Source: Branchiostoma belcheri
Taxonomy: Eukaryota > Chordata > Leptocardii > Amphioxiformes > Branchiostomatidae
Assembly: GCF_001625305.1 (NCBI RefSeq)
Contig: NW_017803943.1
Span: forward strand, 2,781,515 to 2,845,514
Direction of reading: 5' to 3'
DNA length: 64,000 bases
The first letter of the stretch is position 1. The number at the start of each line of letters is the position of its first letter. Shown here one piece after another: positions 23,164-35,100 of the stretch. A model generated the notes under the pieces. That model was not told the origin of the DNA. It saw nothing but the letters and a program-made list of their open reading frames with translations, and searched no databases. Position numbers and translations under genes: made by a program.

Positions 23164-23831
23164 GGCTGCAAGTAACAATTGCAAGTAACAAACTACCTCT
23201 AGGCAGTTGGGATTTAGCCTCTCCCAACATCTGCTTTGAGATTATGTACTTGTACTTCCACATGCAACACAGGGGCAATCCTAAGTCAACATGCTTCATA
23301 TGCACGTATATTGTATTACCCTGTAACCAGATTTCACTGGAAAGTACATCTGTAACTAGAGAAGTAACATTAGCAAAGCAAATGTATACTGTTTACATTT
23401 GGACATGGTCTGCTCTGTTAATTCTTACTCATTCACATACATGTACTACTAGTATATGGTGACAGGAGCAGATCAGACCATGAAATTGCAACATTATGTA
23501 ACCCAACACCAGTCACTATGGTGACAGACGTAAACAAATCATGTCATTGGTCAGGTCAGAGGTCACTGTTTGGAGAAGAAGAAGAGGAAGAAACTAAGTA
23601 AAAACAATGTTTTCCTTCGGTAATAATCTGGAAGCTTGACTTTCATTTTCATTAATTACATGCCCATACACAACAATAAAAGGGTTTTGAAATACAACAG
23701 TTTGAATGGTTTTGAAAGAACAACTATAATGCTGTGAGAGCACTGCAGTTGTTACAAATGTACATGGTCTAAACAGATGCACGACTAGTGTAATAGATCA
23801 TTTACATGGTATACGTATAATATCCTGTAAT
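23164..23831. other. Sequence downstream of the sialyltransferase (possible 3' UTR)
   Basis: An AATAAA is at 23675-23680. A family A half-element fragment lies near 23212-23256 (CCCAACATCTGCTTTGAGAT), recurring near 32698-32726. No coding exon was recognised. Confidence 0.4.
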
Positions 23832-24000
23832 GATGATCGAATTGGGTGGAATAGTCGGTCAATTTCTACTCTTTAAGCCACCTCCCGAAGCCTGGTAGAG
23901 GCTAGCTTGAAGCCTCGGTGGGGCTGTGGCTGCTGGACAATTTGCCTAGTCGATTGGCTATAGTCAACCTTGCCACAGTCAGTATGATCCGGCTTTGGAT
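23832..24000. repeat. Family B half-element plus shared flank
   Basis: Matches 20104-20222: GGGTGGAATAGTCGGTCAAT, CTCCCGAAGCCTGGTAGAGG and GCCACAGTCAGTATGATCCG. The left arm of the hairpin is missing. Confidence 0.7.
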
Positions 24001-24176
24001 CGTTGCCTGCGTGCACGACACGCGAATCCCCTCCGCGGCGGCAATGACACAGTTGGGACGGTCGCGAGACGCCCGGTCTGTACGACATATAGTCTGCATG
24101 GCGCCATACCCAATCTGGCGCCGAGCTGACCCACATGTCAACCCACATGCCTAAATAATTATGTTTCAAACCTACT

Positions 24177-24317
24177 AGCCTCTGTCAGGCTTAGGGTGCA
24201 GCCGAAAAGAGTAGAAACCCGAAAATGTACTCTCTAGCGGACCAACTCCCCTGGCATATCGTCTCTATTTGACCGACTTCTACTCTTTCCAGCCGTCTCC
24301 CGAAGCCTGGTAGAGGG
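24177..24317. mobile_element. Family B hairpin element
   Basis: A 141-bp element with arms AGCCTCTGTCAGGC and GAAGCCTGGTAGAGG, inner AAAAGAGTAGAAA and TTCTACTCTTTCCAGCC, and a centre containing CCAACTCCCCTGGCA as in other copies. A family A element is inserted almost directly after its end. Confidence 0.8.
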
Positions 24318-24328
24318 TAACTATTTGG

Positions 24329-24442
24329 TAATCTCCAAGCAGATCTTTTGGTGGCGGTAAGACAGTATCAAATTGGCCAGTCTGTAACCATTTCCTTCGA
24401 TGATACTGTCTTACCCCCGCCAAAAGATCTGCTTGGAGATTA
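24329..24442. mobile_element. Mutator-like hairpin MITE (family A), copy 3
   Basis: A 114-bp element with ends TAATCTCCAAGCAGATC and GATCTGCTTGGAGATTA. The arms continue through GGTGGCGGTAAGACAGTATC. A perfect 9-bp duplication ACTATTTGG flanks it (24320-24328, 24443-24451). The cleanest member of the family. Confidence 0.93.
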
Positions 24443-24679
24443 ACTATTTGGTCGCATTTCTGCACACGACACACACGCGATAAGAGCACTTTTCTGTAAG
24501 TTATGCCCTTGTCAGAAAACTAGGTCTTCAATTTGGATTCAGGCAATCCATAAGATAAATGAACAGGAAAAAAGTGGGCGTGGTGGTGCCGTAAATAATT
24601 TCCTCCAATTTACAGCAATCGGTCATCAGGCACTGAGCGGTGCAAAGTACATGTAGCTTGAAATATCACCGACCAAAAC

Positions 24680-24682
<3 letters not shown>

Positions 24683-24759
<77 letters not shown>

Positions 24760-24969
24760 TACGTANNNNNNNNNNNNNNNNNNNNGAGAGAGAGAGAGAG
24801 GAGGATCTATCTATCTATCTATCTATCTATCGATCTATCTATCTATCTACTAGTATCTATCTATCTATCTACTTGTAGATAGATCCACCCATTCATTCAT
24901 CCATCCATCCATCCATCCATCCATCCATCCATTCATCCGTCTATCGATCTCTCCATCCATCCATCCATC

Positions 24970-25006
<37 letters not shown>

Positions 25007-25008
25007 GC
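24683..25008. repeat. Compound microsatellite block with an assembly gap
   Basis: (AG)n at 24683-24754, a gap of 20 N at 24766-24785, more (AG)n, then (ATCT)n, (CATC)n and finally (TC)n to about 25004. Outer AG and CT runs and inner ATCT/AGAT parts are complementary, so the block could fold back; the gap probably reflects this. Confidence 0.95.
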
Positions 25009-25079
25009 TACATTGGTGAACAAGTTCAGGGTCATATAATTATGGAAAATTCGGGAATTTTTCACCCTAAAATTCAAAC

Positions 25080-25227
25080 TTGGCGGGGTTTGTGACGTAA
25101 TGACCCCTGGCCTTCCTGGAAGGGCCACTCCGGAGCCAGGGGTGTGACTCACCGGCCCGGGTCACGTGACGTTCCGATCGAACGGAAGGAAACATGGCGG
25201 CGCCTGGGTGAAATCCAGCAACTCTTC
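25080..25227 (+). promoter_or_regulatory. CpG-rich TATA-less promoter and noncoding first exon
   Basis: Contains TGACGTAA (25093-25100, CRE/ATF-like), a palindromic GTCACGTGAC E-box (25161-25170, USF/TFEB type) and AAACATGGCGGCG (25191-25203, YY1-like, usual just after a start site). A strong donor follows at 25228 (GTAAGT). The ATG in the YY1 site opens only a 5-codon uORF (25194-25211). The next supported acceptor on this strand is 53900, so it is assigned to the cytokine receptor; that link is inference. Confidence 0.55.
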
Positions 25228-26098
25228 GTAAGTTTTCTCCTCTAAATCTCTCATACACACCGCTATTGCTTTAGACTGAGGTTAAATACTATCGTGAACG
25301 TTTTATAATCGCCCTAGTCTGTGTTATAAGCGCTTTACGATCGTAGTTTTATCGTAGTGAAGTGATGATGTGAGTGTTTTTGCCGATCGCCTGCCACTAG
25401 TACTGGGAGTAGCGCGGTCAGATTTGCGACGAGTTTCGGGTGTCAGCCGCCGCGACGCCAAGCTAGAGACCCAGAGCACAGACCCAGTTTTTTCCGCGCG
25501 TGTACGCTCTCAAAAAGAGAGATCGGTCGATTATATGTGTATCTTAGCTAAGTAAAAAGTTGTAGATCGGGGTAAGAGACTGTCCAGGTGCCCTGTTGAC
25601 CGCAGAACTGCGCCTAGCGACCCGTGGAGTGTCCCGCGACGTCGGATGTTTCTGAAACCTACATGTAGTGTTATTCCTGGAAAACCGTCAGCCACACAGC
25701 AAGGGTCCTGTTCCGGTCACGGTCATTGACCCCGGATAAGAAAGCCCTACTGTCTGCCTCAGTGATTTTTTTTTTTCACAAATTATCAGAAAGCTTCGCA
25801 AGAAAATATTTTATCCATCTCTTGAGTTTTGTTTCACCTCTGACATTAGATCTAATGTTATTTAACGTTATAAATATAACAGTTACCCTATGTTGTTTCC
25901 CTAGTCTTGTATGCTTTGAAATGTGAGAAAAAACAAACAAACAAATAAACAGAACCATAGCAGCCTAGTATTAATCATGCATCAACAGTTTGCCTTGTCA
26001 TTTTTTTTACCCCTGAAGCAAAAAATACCTGAGTGATTGTGGTAATTAGAGAAAGTGACAGATCAAGCATTGGGGCCCATTAAGGGTTCTTTACAGTA

Positions 26099-26425
26099 CA
26101 TTACATGTCTTGGCTATGAAAAGCACTATTTTTAAAACTTAAAAGGACATGAACATGTACATACTTGATACTGTATATGCAAGCTTTTATGATTTATCTG
26201 ATGTTACTTAAGTAGTTACATGTAGTTACAATCCTGATTTTGATTGATTTATGTACTAGTAGTAGCTACAATATGTCTTGGCTATGAAAGCACTACATTG
26301 TACTAGTACATGTATTTTTAAAAAGACATAAACATGTACATATATGAAAATGTCATCTTTCCCCTGAAAGTTACTGAAGCAGTTACATGTCCTGATTTTG
26401 ATTAGCCTTATGTGGTGCCTAAAAC
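26099..26425. repeat. Tandem duplication, period 158-168 bp
   Basis: ATGTCTTGGCTATGAAA occurs at 26105 and 26273 (offset 168), and CCTGATTTTGATT at 26233 and 26391 (offset 158). Units are adjacent with small indels. Confidence 0.88.
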
Positions 26426-26811
26426 CAAACTTGTCCCAAACTTCAAAGAGGCTCCATTTTCTTTCATTACCTGGATGGTTTTACCTAGGTTGGACTTTGG
26501 TATCAGGTCTTCTGTTGGAGGTACACTAGAGAACAAGCATCTGGTCATGGTATTTGCACCAATGGCATCCACGGGAATTCCTTAGGTAGTCCTTGACACA
26601 CTTTACATGTACACCTTCTTCCCCTTCTGATCTTCTATCCACCAGCCAGTTTTAAATTCTGTAACTGATGTATCCAGTGTAAGTTGTTACAACACAGTTT
26701 CCCTGATTTATACACATTTGAGTCTTTGTGATTCTATAACTTTTTGAGCTGTCGCGAAGACTTCAAGAGTCAAAGGTTATCTACATACATGTATGTTGAT
26801 AAAGGTTAGAG

Positions 26812-26905
26812 TAGACATCCAGGTAATAAGTCACTGATTAAAAGTAGTGGATGCTATCAGAAACGTTTGTCCATCATATCCAGTTGCTTGAGTAACTGTT
26901 TTTTT
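26812..26905. repeat. Dispersed repeat shared with 61063-61165
   Basis: Both contain AGACATCCAGGTAATAAG followed by TTGCTTGAGTAACTG-like sequence and a T-run. In the second copy the AGTTACTCAAGCAACT part also occurs inverted, so this may be a foldback element. Confidence 0.6.
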
Positions 26906-28428
26906 TTTTGGGGGGGGGGTTATCTAAATAATTCATAATATGTTGCAAGTTGCATTTTGATAATTCTTCCATTTCCTGGCTATAATGCTATAATAGCCAA
27001 GTATTGCCCAGCAAATCTGTCCAATCTTGAGTGCCGGTTTGGAGACGTGCCAGAGAAAGCTCACATTCTTGAAAGAAGGGTGAGAAACCAACCACAGATG
27101 TCCCCTGGTTGTGCAGTTTGTCCTCAGTTAGTCAGTACTTGGTCTGGACAAGCCAAGAGACATTACAGAGGTTTTGAAAGGACTGATAAAATCCTCAAAG
27201 ATAAGAACTGATTTTCTAAGGTACTTAGCCGGGCTTAAAGGTAATATACAATAAGCAATTAAAAGATGTGTGCTCACATAAGTCAAGTGTTAAAAGTCGG
27301 GAAACATTTGGTTTGAAGTGAAATCTTGTGATAAAAGCCTTGGACAAGTTACACAAACCAGGAATGACACTACTGTATCAGCCTGGTATCCAAAATTTAA
27401 CTTCATTTTAGCTGCCAAGTCTCAAAAATTCATCTTTGTGGAGAGGGTGAAAGAGATTTGGCAGGTCAAACAGTTTGTTTACCAGGCTGAAATGACAGCA
27501 GGGAGTAAGTTAAATTGGGAAGTACTAAAATCTGAAGGCCATTAGAAGGTGCATGCCTTTAGCCCCCCTGAACAGCCACAGTACACCGAATTATATTCTT
27601 GTTTGTACGTACATGTACATGTATAGGTTTGTTAGAGTGTTAACCATTGCAGAGAAGCCAAAAGTGGTCAAAACACTCCAATGCTGTTGGCTGGGTTCAA
27701 AGGCCTCAGATGGTGGACTTATCTTCTGTTGAAAACCTGCCAAAGGTTTGCAAATTACATAAACAAGTCATATGGAAAGCCAGCCAGTTTGGTCCCACGA
27801 GTTAAACCAAGTCTGCCGGGCCATTATCGGAATTTGACCATGAGGTTAGTGTAGGCTGAGATTTGCCTGGGTCTGTATTAGTGTAGTAAATCCTATCTCT
27901 CAGTCTGTGTAACATTTGTGTAGCCAGCCGTGGTATGCAGCCTTTGCCTGTTTTTGTCTGAGTTGCAGCGACAAGTTTACGTTAGTGTTATCGTCTGGAC
28001 CGGCTTAGCGTCTGTCACCATGCCTTCGTCTCTTTGGGTCTTTCTGAGTCCTTTTCGGTGCATTTGATTTTGATGCCTTCAGGCCCGAACGGCGTGGATA
28101 GAATGACGCACTTGAACCGACCAAAGTCGGCTTTGGTCAAGTCAGCTGTTTGAACTTGCCCTCAGCAACTTTAGTAAGTAGGCTTGACCTTGACTGAGAT
28201 CCCCATTCTCAGCTGCCCCGTCATTAAATCAAGCACCACTGCAAGCCGTCAATGTCAGGGCCAGGCACCATGAAAAAGGTTGAAGTGCGTAGCCGTGTTG
28301 TTTCTTGGGCGCGGCCTGGCGTCAGGTAGAGCTTTGCGGTCACAGGTACTCACAGCCCTATTGTCTCCCAGTCATGATACCCGGCAAATATCCGTCAGCC
28401 GATCCTTCGCTGTTCCCTCACTCATGTG

Positions 28429-28632
28429 AGAGGGTCTGCATGCCCTTTCTCGTAAGGTGTAATCAGGCTTTTTTTTGTCTTCGTAATCCTTATGGCAGCC
28501 ACCCAAAATCATCGTAATTCATAATCAGTACGTAAGTTGTAACGCATAACTGTTGTAATCAGCTATGTAATTCGTAATCGTTGGTGAAAATTTTGCGTAC
28601 TTCGTAGTCACTACCCCCCATGCAGGCCCTCC
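28429..28632. mobile_element. MITE with ATTACG-rich interior, copy 2 (inverted)
   Basis: Reverse-complement relative of 14651-14880. Ends TCTGCATGCCCTTTCTCGTA and CCCCCCATGCAGGCCCTCC match the other copy's ends; the interior has degenerate CGTAATTCATAATC units. Confidence 0.75.
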
Positions 28633-29264
28633 TGCAAGCTCTGGCGTCAGTCCTGCCTTTGTCCAATGACCTGTAGTAACCTCCCCATTAGTGTGTATTC
28701 ACCAGGAGTGAGTCATCGACTTGGTTTTCAGAGAATGGCTTTTGTCTCATGTAGCGGTGGTGAAAAATGGCCACACCGCAATCCGATTACCCGACATTGT
28801 TTTGAGACAAAACAGTAAACTTGCAGGGGCCAGGGGTATTTACAGAAGTTTGCTAGGATCCTTTCATAATCGCATTTAGTTTGTAAACACGTTTGTAATA
28901 CTAGGTTCTAGAATTGCTCGCTTTCATACACTGTTGTAGGTCCTGTTTCTTAGACAGTAAGTCTTCTTGTGAAAGAAACTGTTGAACTGGGAGTAGCAAA
29001 AGACCAAGACTACTTAACCTCAGGTGATGTTATACCTACATGGGTCAGGAGTAGATTACATTGTTGTTAACCTAGACTTTGATAAATTATAGGTGTATGT
29101 TTTACACTGCTACTTAACCTTTTGAATCACACAGTCTGTGAAATGACATTAAGCCATAGTAATCGTATGTTCGAGGCAGAGTTTTTTGTCTGGTTGAGGT
29201 TGCCCACTTCCGTTTGATAATGCTGTAAGACACCCTTAGCCTTTCCCTGGCCTCGGGCCCTTCG

Positions 29265-29750
29265 GGATGTGAACTTTACAGAAACTGCTGATGACACACG
29301 TCGCAAACTTGTAGTAGTTACTTTTGTTGGAAAATCCTTGCTGCTTTTAATGTATTTATTTGTATCCTCCAATTTGAAAGGCTTGGTGGAAGTACTTATT
29401 ACAGGTATTGGTCAGGCAAGCCAGGTGAACTTACGGAAATTGTTCATGACACACGTCGCAAACTTGCAACAGTTGCTTTTGTCTGTAAATCCTTGCTTTG
29501 GTTTGCATTTACTGCTGCTTTTATAGATTTATTTTTGTCCCCTGTTTTCAAAGGTCCAGAGGAAGTGTTATTGTTCGAGCACGCCGGATGAACTTTACCG
29601 CAACTGTTCGTGACACACGTGACAAACTTGTAACATTTGCTTTGTCGGTAAATCCTTGCCTTGGTTTCTATTAGCTACTGCCTTTATACAAGGTGTCTAT
29701 TTTTGTCCACCATTTTGAAAGGCCCGGAAGAAGTGTCATGCCAGAGCATT
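29265..29750. repeat. Tandem triplication, periods 155 and 164 bp
   Basis: GACACACGTCGCAAACTTG or its variant starts at 29293, 29448 and 29612. Each unit also has GAACTTTACAGAAACTG-like sequence before it and AAATCCTTGC after it. The units are diverged, so the event is old. Confidence 0.9.
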
Positions 29751-31382
29751 TCGCGGATTTCCTTGAGTTAGAACTTAGGCCTCTTATTCTTTAACTTTAA
29801 GACATGCTGCATGCTTGGAGTTCAATATCAAGAGTCCTCGAATGCCTTAAGATTAGGTCATATTTCATTTGTGATAGCCGTGTGGCCCAAGGGCTAAGAA
29901 TAAGAGATATGTGCGCTCCCATACCACAAATGGTCTGGGAAGGACTCTAATTAAAATCATTAATGATAATCATAATTGTGTGAAATACTTTGCAAATTAA
30001 TTTGAGACATTGTATATCATTATGACATTGTCTTGGATTTGCATTACCAGTATATGATAGGGTCTTGGACTTGGTCTTGGACTCAATTATGATTAACACA
30101 TCTTTCAGCTGATAAGATGATCACAAGTTTGCCCTGAGAGTTGTTAAAAATTATCCAGTATATCACCTGACGACAGACCAACTTGTACAGGGTGAAGATA
30201 GCATCTTATTTGGACAACAATTCAGGAATGTGCAATCTCTGCCAGTCTCAATGGCACCGTGTATACGCCTTCATCCAAATATGGCATCTAGGAATGACTA
30301 ACACTTGGGGCATTGACCCTGACAGTGGTGTTGAGTGATTGTGCATTTTTGCCACCCAGGATGTGATGTTTTGGGTGGAGATGGGAAAGTCCAATTTTTC
30401 TATTGTTCAGATCTGTGCGGAAGGAAGAAATGTTTTGGTTTAAACATTGCCGTGTTGTTTAACGTTGGAATGGATACATTTTCTTCATTCTTGTGAGAAA
30501 CGGCTTTGAAAATCTTGCTTGCCGAGAATGTAGAATTCAAAGACTTCTAAGTTTTTACTCTTGAGTATGGCAAGAAATACAACTTATACAAGCACAAGTA
30601 CAACAAGCAAGGCCTATATTCTTTTCCAAACCTCGTAAACAGCCATTAACCTTAACTTAAAACTGCCAGCGAGCTGTTATTCGTGTTTTTCAGGCCAGCT
30701 TTGGAATTAGCCCTGGCCATGTTGACAAGGCACAGAAAGATTTGGTAAGAAAAGTAGCCTGTTTTCGTAAGACTCTACCCCGAGTGTACACACGTGTAGC
30801 GGCTCCTTTTGCGGCCTCAGGAGCTTATTGGGCTGGAAGGAAGGACCTGCCAGAACCCGGCCAGGAAAACACTTTTGTTAAAATGTCATTTCCCCCAGTA
30901 AAACAAGCGTGGAGAAGGAACGTGCACAGGAAATGAAAGTGCGACGCCGCAGACATGTAATTGGCGATCTTGTTGTGCATACATGTGGGGCGTTACGAGT
31001 GCCCTGTGCACCTTGCTAGGGGTGTTTTCGGAGGCTGCGGCATGTCATTAAGATTCTTGGCTTATCCCGGGTGATGACACACATTATAGCGGGTGATTGG
31101 GCTCGTAATCCTTCTCCAGTTTCACAGCAAGCAGTGGACTCCTGCAAGGGATGACAGCTACACTTCCAATAGTTGCATCGCAGGAATTCAACACTGATAA
31201 AGCAAGCATCCAGCCCCAAAGATATGACCACAGTAGGGGGTCTGGTATCCCACTGGGCCCCCCTCCCCCAAAAAATTTACCTTTGACCCTGAGGAGAGTA
31301 TCAAGGTTCTCCCAAAAAAAATACCCCAGCGCTAGTTGAAAGACAGTATAGGGGGCTAAATCAATACAACAGCGTAAGCAGC

Positions 31383-31690
31383 TTAGTGAGAATCCTAGCT
31401 ATATATTGTAGTACTAAAAAGTCTTGTTCCACCTGGAATCACAAGCTTCTTTCTCCTAATGATTTATCACTACAAGTAGGTCGTTGAGTGTTAGTGCTTA
31501 ATTAGACGTACTGTATGTAGGAACAATACATGGATTAGTGAGAATGCTGGATGTATTCCGTAGTTGTTCCCCTAAATTAATGCAATCAGAATCTTGTTTC
31601 TTTCCCCCAATTATTTATCACAGTAGGTCTTTGCGCGTTGGTGCTTAATTACACGTACTGTATGTAGGAACAATACATGGATTTATCATA
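31383..31690. repeat. Tandem duplication, period 147-152 bp
   Basis: TTAGTGAGAAT at 31383 and 31535; TGTATGTAGGAACAATACAT at 31512 and 31659. Both units include a TTATCAC-TAGGTC block. Confidence 0.9.
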
Positions 31691-31880
31691 AAGAGTGTCA
31701 GACATAATTAGAATGGAGAAAGGTGAGATCATGAGTCACCTGTGTTGTCTGGAAGGCTAGAGGTCAAAGAGGTCACATTCTATGGTTACACTTTAAAGAA
31801 AGGTGAGTCAAAAGTTTATCCTGTCAACAACACCTGGGTGGGTACAGAAGGCCTAGAGGCAGGAGAATATTTCTGCCATT

Positions 31881-32139
31881 ATTTCTACAACACTACAATG
31901 TACTACATCCGTGTTTGTATGTTTGGGACATTTTTGTAGTCCTCTATTATTAGAGAAGCTCAAAAATGTTCCAAAACATACAAATGCGGATGTAAATATT
32001 GTAGTGCTATAGAAACTTACAAAAATGTCCCAAAACATACAAATATAGATGTAAAACATTGTAGCGTTATTAGAAAAGTACAAAAATTTCCTGAAACATA
32101 CAAATACGGATGTGAAATATTGTAGTGTTGTAGAAATAA
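31881..32139. repeat. Three 60-bp tandem units plus one inverted unit
   Basis: Direct units start at 31961, 32020 and 32081 (AAAAATGTCCCAAAACATAC-like). The complementary unit is 31881-31940 (GTATGTTTGGGACATTTTTG). The tract can form a hairpin and gives a spurious minus-strand frame. Confidence 0.9.
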
Positions 32140-35100
32140 AGGTAGAAGAATTTCTATTAGTCTTTTTTATTGCAAGACAATCTGTAAAAGCTTTTAACCA
32201 CACACTTGTTTGATGGTGTTTATACTCTATGAGCTTGGTATTGTAATCATGTAACTTAAACCAGTGTGATGTTGTAAATAAATAAATCATAAATCTTTCT
32301 GGTTTCATTAGGTCGTATAATTTGATGGCTGTTGGTTTTTACATGGTTTTTTCTTACCTCAGAGTTCAGAGGCTAATGTTAGGTATTGTATGTGTTCTTG
32401 TTATGACAAAACTCATTGTCTCTACTTCAATGAGTAAAGAAAATGTTACCATTGTTTATTGTTTTGGGTGTTACCACTGATCGAAAATGCTGTGTTACAA
32501 AAGTCAAGGTTTTTGCCATGAAAATATTAATCTCAAGCAGACATTGGGAGGCAAAATTGCAACATTTTTCTAGTACCCTGCTCTGTTACAACCTGCCTTT
32601 TAAATAAACGTATTTGGTCTTTCGAAGTTTCGTGACTTCAACCAAAGGGAAACCAGTTTAATTTGGGAAGGGCAACAGAAAGGAAACAGCAGTTTTACCT
32701 CCCAACATCTGCTTGGAGATAAGAGGATTGGTACTTGTTGCAGGTCAGTAGCCATGAAAGACACAAATGTTTATCCAAAAGACAGTTGGACGGGTTTCTT
32801 ATAAGCTTGGTTGGTCTGTGTTTAAATGTCTAACAACTGTCTCTAGCTATTTTCAGCAAAGTACTGTAAACTGCTGACTATGAAGGACTTGTCTGTTCCA
32901 AGTGTTTGTTTAAGAGAGGGCTTTTGAGTTGAGTAAACTGTGCAGCAGTAATCCCATACATTGCACTTACACAAGGTACATGAACATGAACTACATGTAT
33001 GGTGTTGACCTCTCAGTCTTACAGACAATGAAATTCACTTCAAATTCACTGTAAATAAGAACTGCCTAAGAAGATAAAGTCTGGTCACTATACATTGTAC
33101 AGTGTAGACTGAGTATTCTTGTGACAACCAAAAAGTGGTCAAATCGACCAGGTCATCCCTTCTTGAATGACCAATTGTGTAGGTTTTACTGTATATCATT
33201 AAAATCAGGACTAAACTACTGAAATTTTGATTCCTTTTATTGAATTTGTAAATTCAAATCAGGAGGAATTGAGTTGATTCTCAGGCGTTCCAGAGGATCT
33301 AAAGATGCCAAGTCTGAAAATTAATGTATTTCCCACTAGGATAAATACTCCTGTTTGTTGTGGTTTTCTTGCTCTTTCACTTTGCATAATTGGCTGATCT
33401 CGCTCTTGCTCAGATACAGATCCAAGTACCAAGTAAATGGACCTGGCAGTAACCCAGGGTAATTACCAGATTAATGGGCGAAGGTCTCCCATCTCTGTGT
33501 ACGGCGTAAAACACTTGTCAAGAGTACTCAGGTCTGTCTGATCATCTTATTTATGTAAACATGCAGACATCACTCTTCTTCTAGCCTGTGTGAAAGCCCT
33601 GTGCAGCCTATTGTAAATTCATCTTGAGGGGATTTAACTGCGCGGTAGGGGGGAAAATGAGGCTTTTCCTGTGTTAAAAGTTTTCGCACTACTGCCTCGC
33701 AGAATGTGTTACTGAACATGTGAAACTGAAAGAAATATCTATATTTTTGCGATGTGATGATTTTGTGGCAGAAAGATCACTGTGAAAAACACCAACAGTG
33801 CAGCAACTTTTGGCAAATGTTACATTTCTATGCAGCCAGTCTACATATTGCCTTTAATGATACCCTCAGCTTTAGTAAGTGTTTTTATGGCCCTGACCTA
33901 AATACTGCAAAGATGTCATTAATATTTCATCATTTGGCACATCTGTGTAGCCTAACATTACATGACATTTTTGGCAGTTTACCATATACTTGGTGGATGT
34001 TAGAAATTTGAACATCAGATCTGTTTTGTTGTTTCGTTGCTATTGGGAATCATCTCCAAAGAAAAATGTGCTATGTAATAATTATTTTGACCTAATTGGA
34101 TGCAAACCCGCAGGACACATTCTGTTGTCTAAAAGCAACGATTGATCTTTCTGTCACCAAAAAAAAGCAAGGAGTGATTTTTTTTGTCACCTCCGAAAAA
34201 GAAGACATTGACATTGGACATATAGCTCACTGTCTGTCATTCTGGTGCATGGTAAGTTAGAGAGAAAACCTCTCCAAAGCTGTTTAGCTTAGAATCAATT
34301 GTGTGTGCGTGATCATTGGGAGACCTCTTGTTTGACCTTTTGCAGAGTGAGTCACTTAGCCCAATTTTATGGTGTATAGGTTGCCTAAATAACTGCCCTG
34401 TAGCAGAAGGAAGGATTATCTGGTTGGTTAGCCTGCTTTATCTGAGTCCCGATCTCTGTGTGATTGGAAAGAGGTACAGTTTGAAAAGCAGCAGGGGAGA
34501 AGACACCTGTGTAAAGAAGAACCTGTCTTCCATCGAGAAAGGTAACTACGTCTTTCTTTACTTGATTGGCTGGCTATGTCTCTTCAGGGTGTTATGTTTT
34601 TACTGACGATGTTTTGCTGTTTGGTTTGGTGGCCACAATTTTAGGAAGGATTAGGAACATGATCCTGCCATATTAATGGACAGCCAATTCTGCCCCTATA
34701 CCTTTAACTTTTTCCCTGCATCTATTTAAGTTGTGATACCAGGAACTTTTTTTTAAAAGAGAGATTAGACAAAAGGTTACACAACAGTTGGCTAATGATA
34801 GGTTCATGCCTACAAAATGTAAGTGGTCATCATGTGTAGGAAGTTTTACTTTTAGATCTTGGAAAGATCAGTGACCTGTAACCATGGGTTTTATATCTAC
34901 GAGGCAATTTTGGAGTCCAAAGAATAGTTGGAATATCTTGCAATTATCTATGCTAAATGATATGATTTCAACAGTGACACTACATGTAAACACTACAATG
35001 AAGAATGATCATTTAGGTGTAGGAGACTAGCTTAAGTCTATTTTTCACATTTGCTGTAGTATGAAGATGATAGAAGTAAACATTCATTTGCATTGTGATA

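Noticed and set aside
26957..27211. 84-codon plus-strand frame
   Set aside because: No domain, no promoter or splice context, composition like the surrounding intron.
30694..30936. Exon at 30694-30745 and the 64-codon frame at 30742-30936
   Set aside because: Splice-like ends only; the frame has no recognisable domain and does not connect in phase to a known exon.
31853..32308. 151-codon minus-strand frame
   Set aside because: Produced by the direct and inverted 60-bp repeat units.
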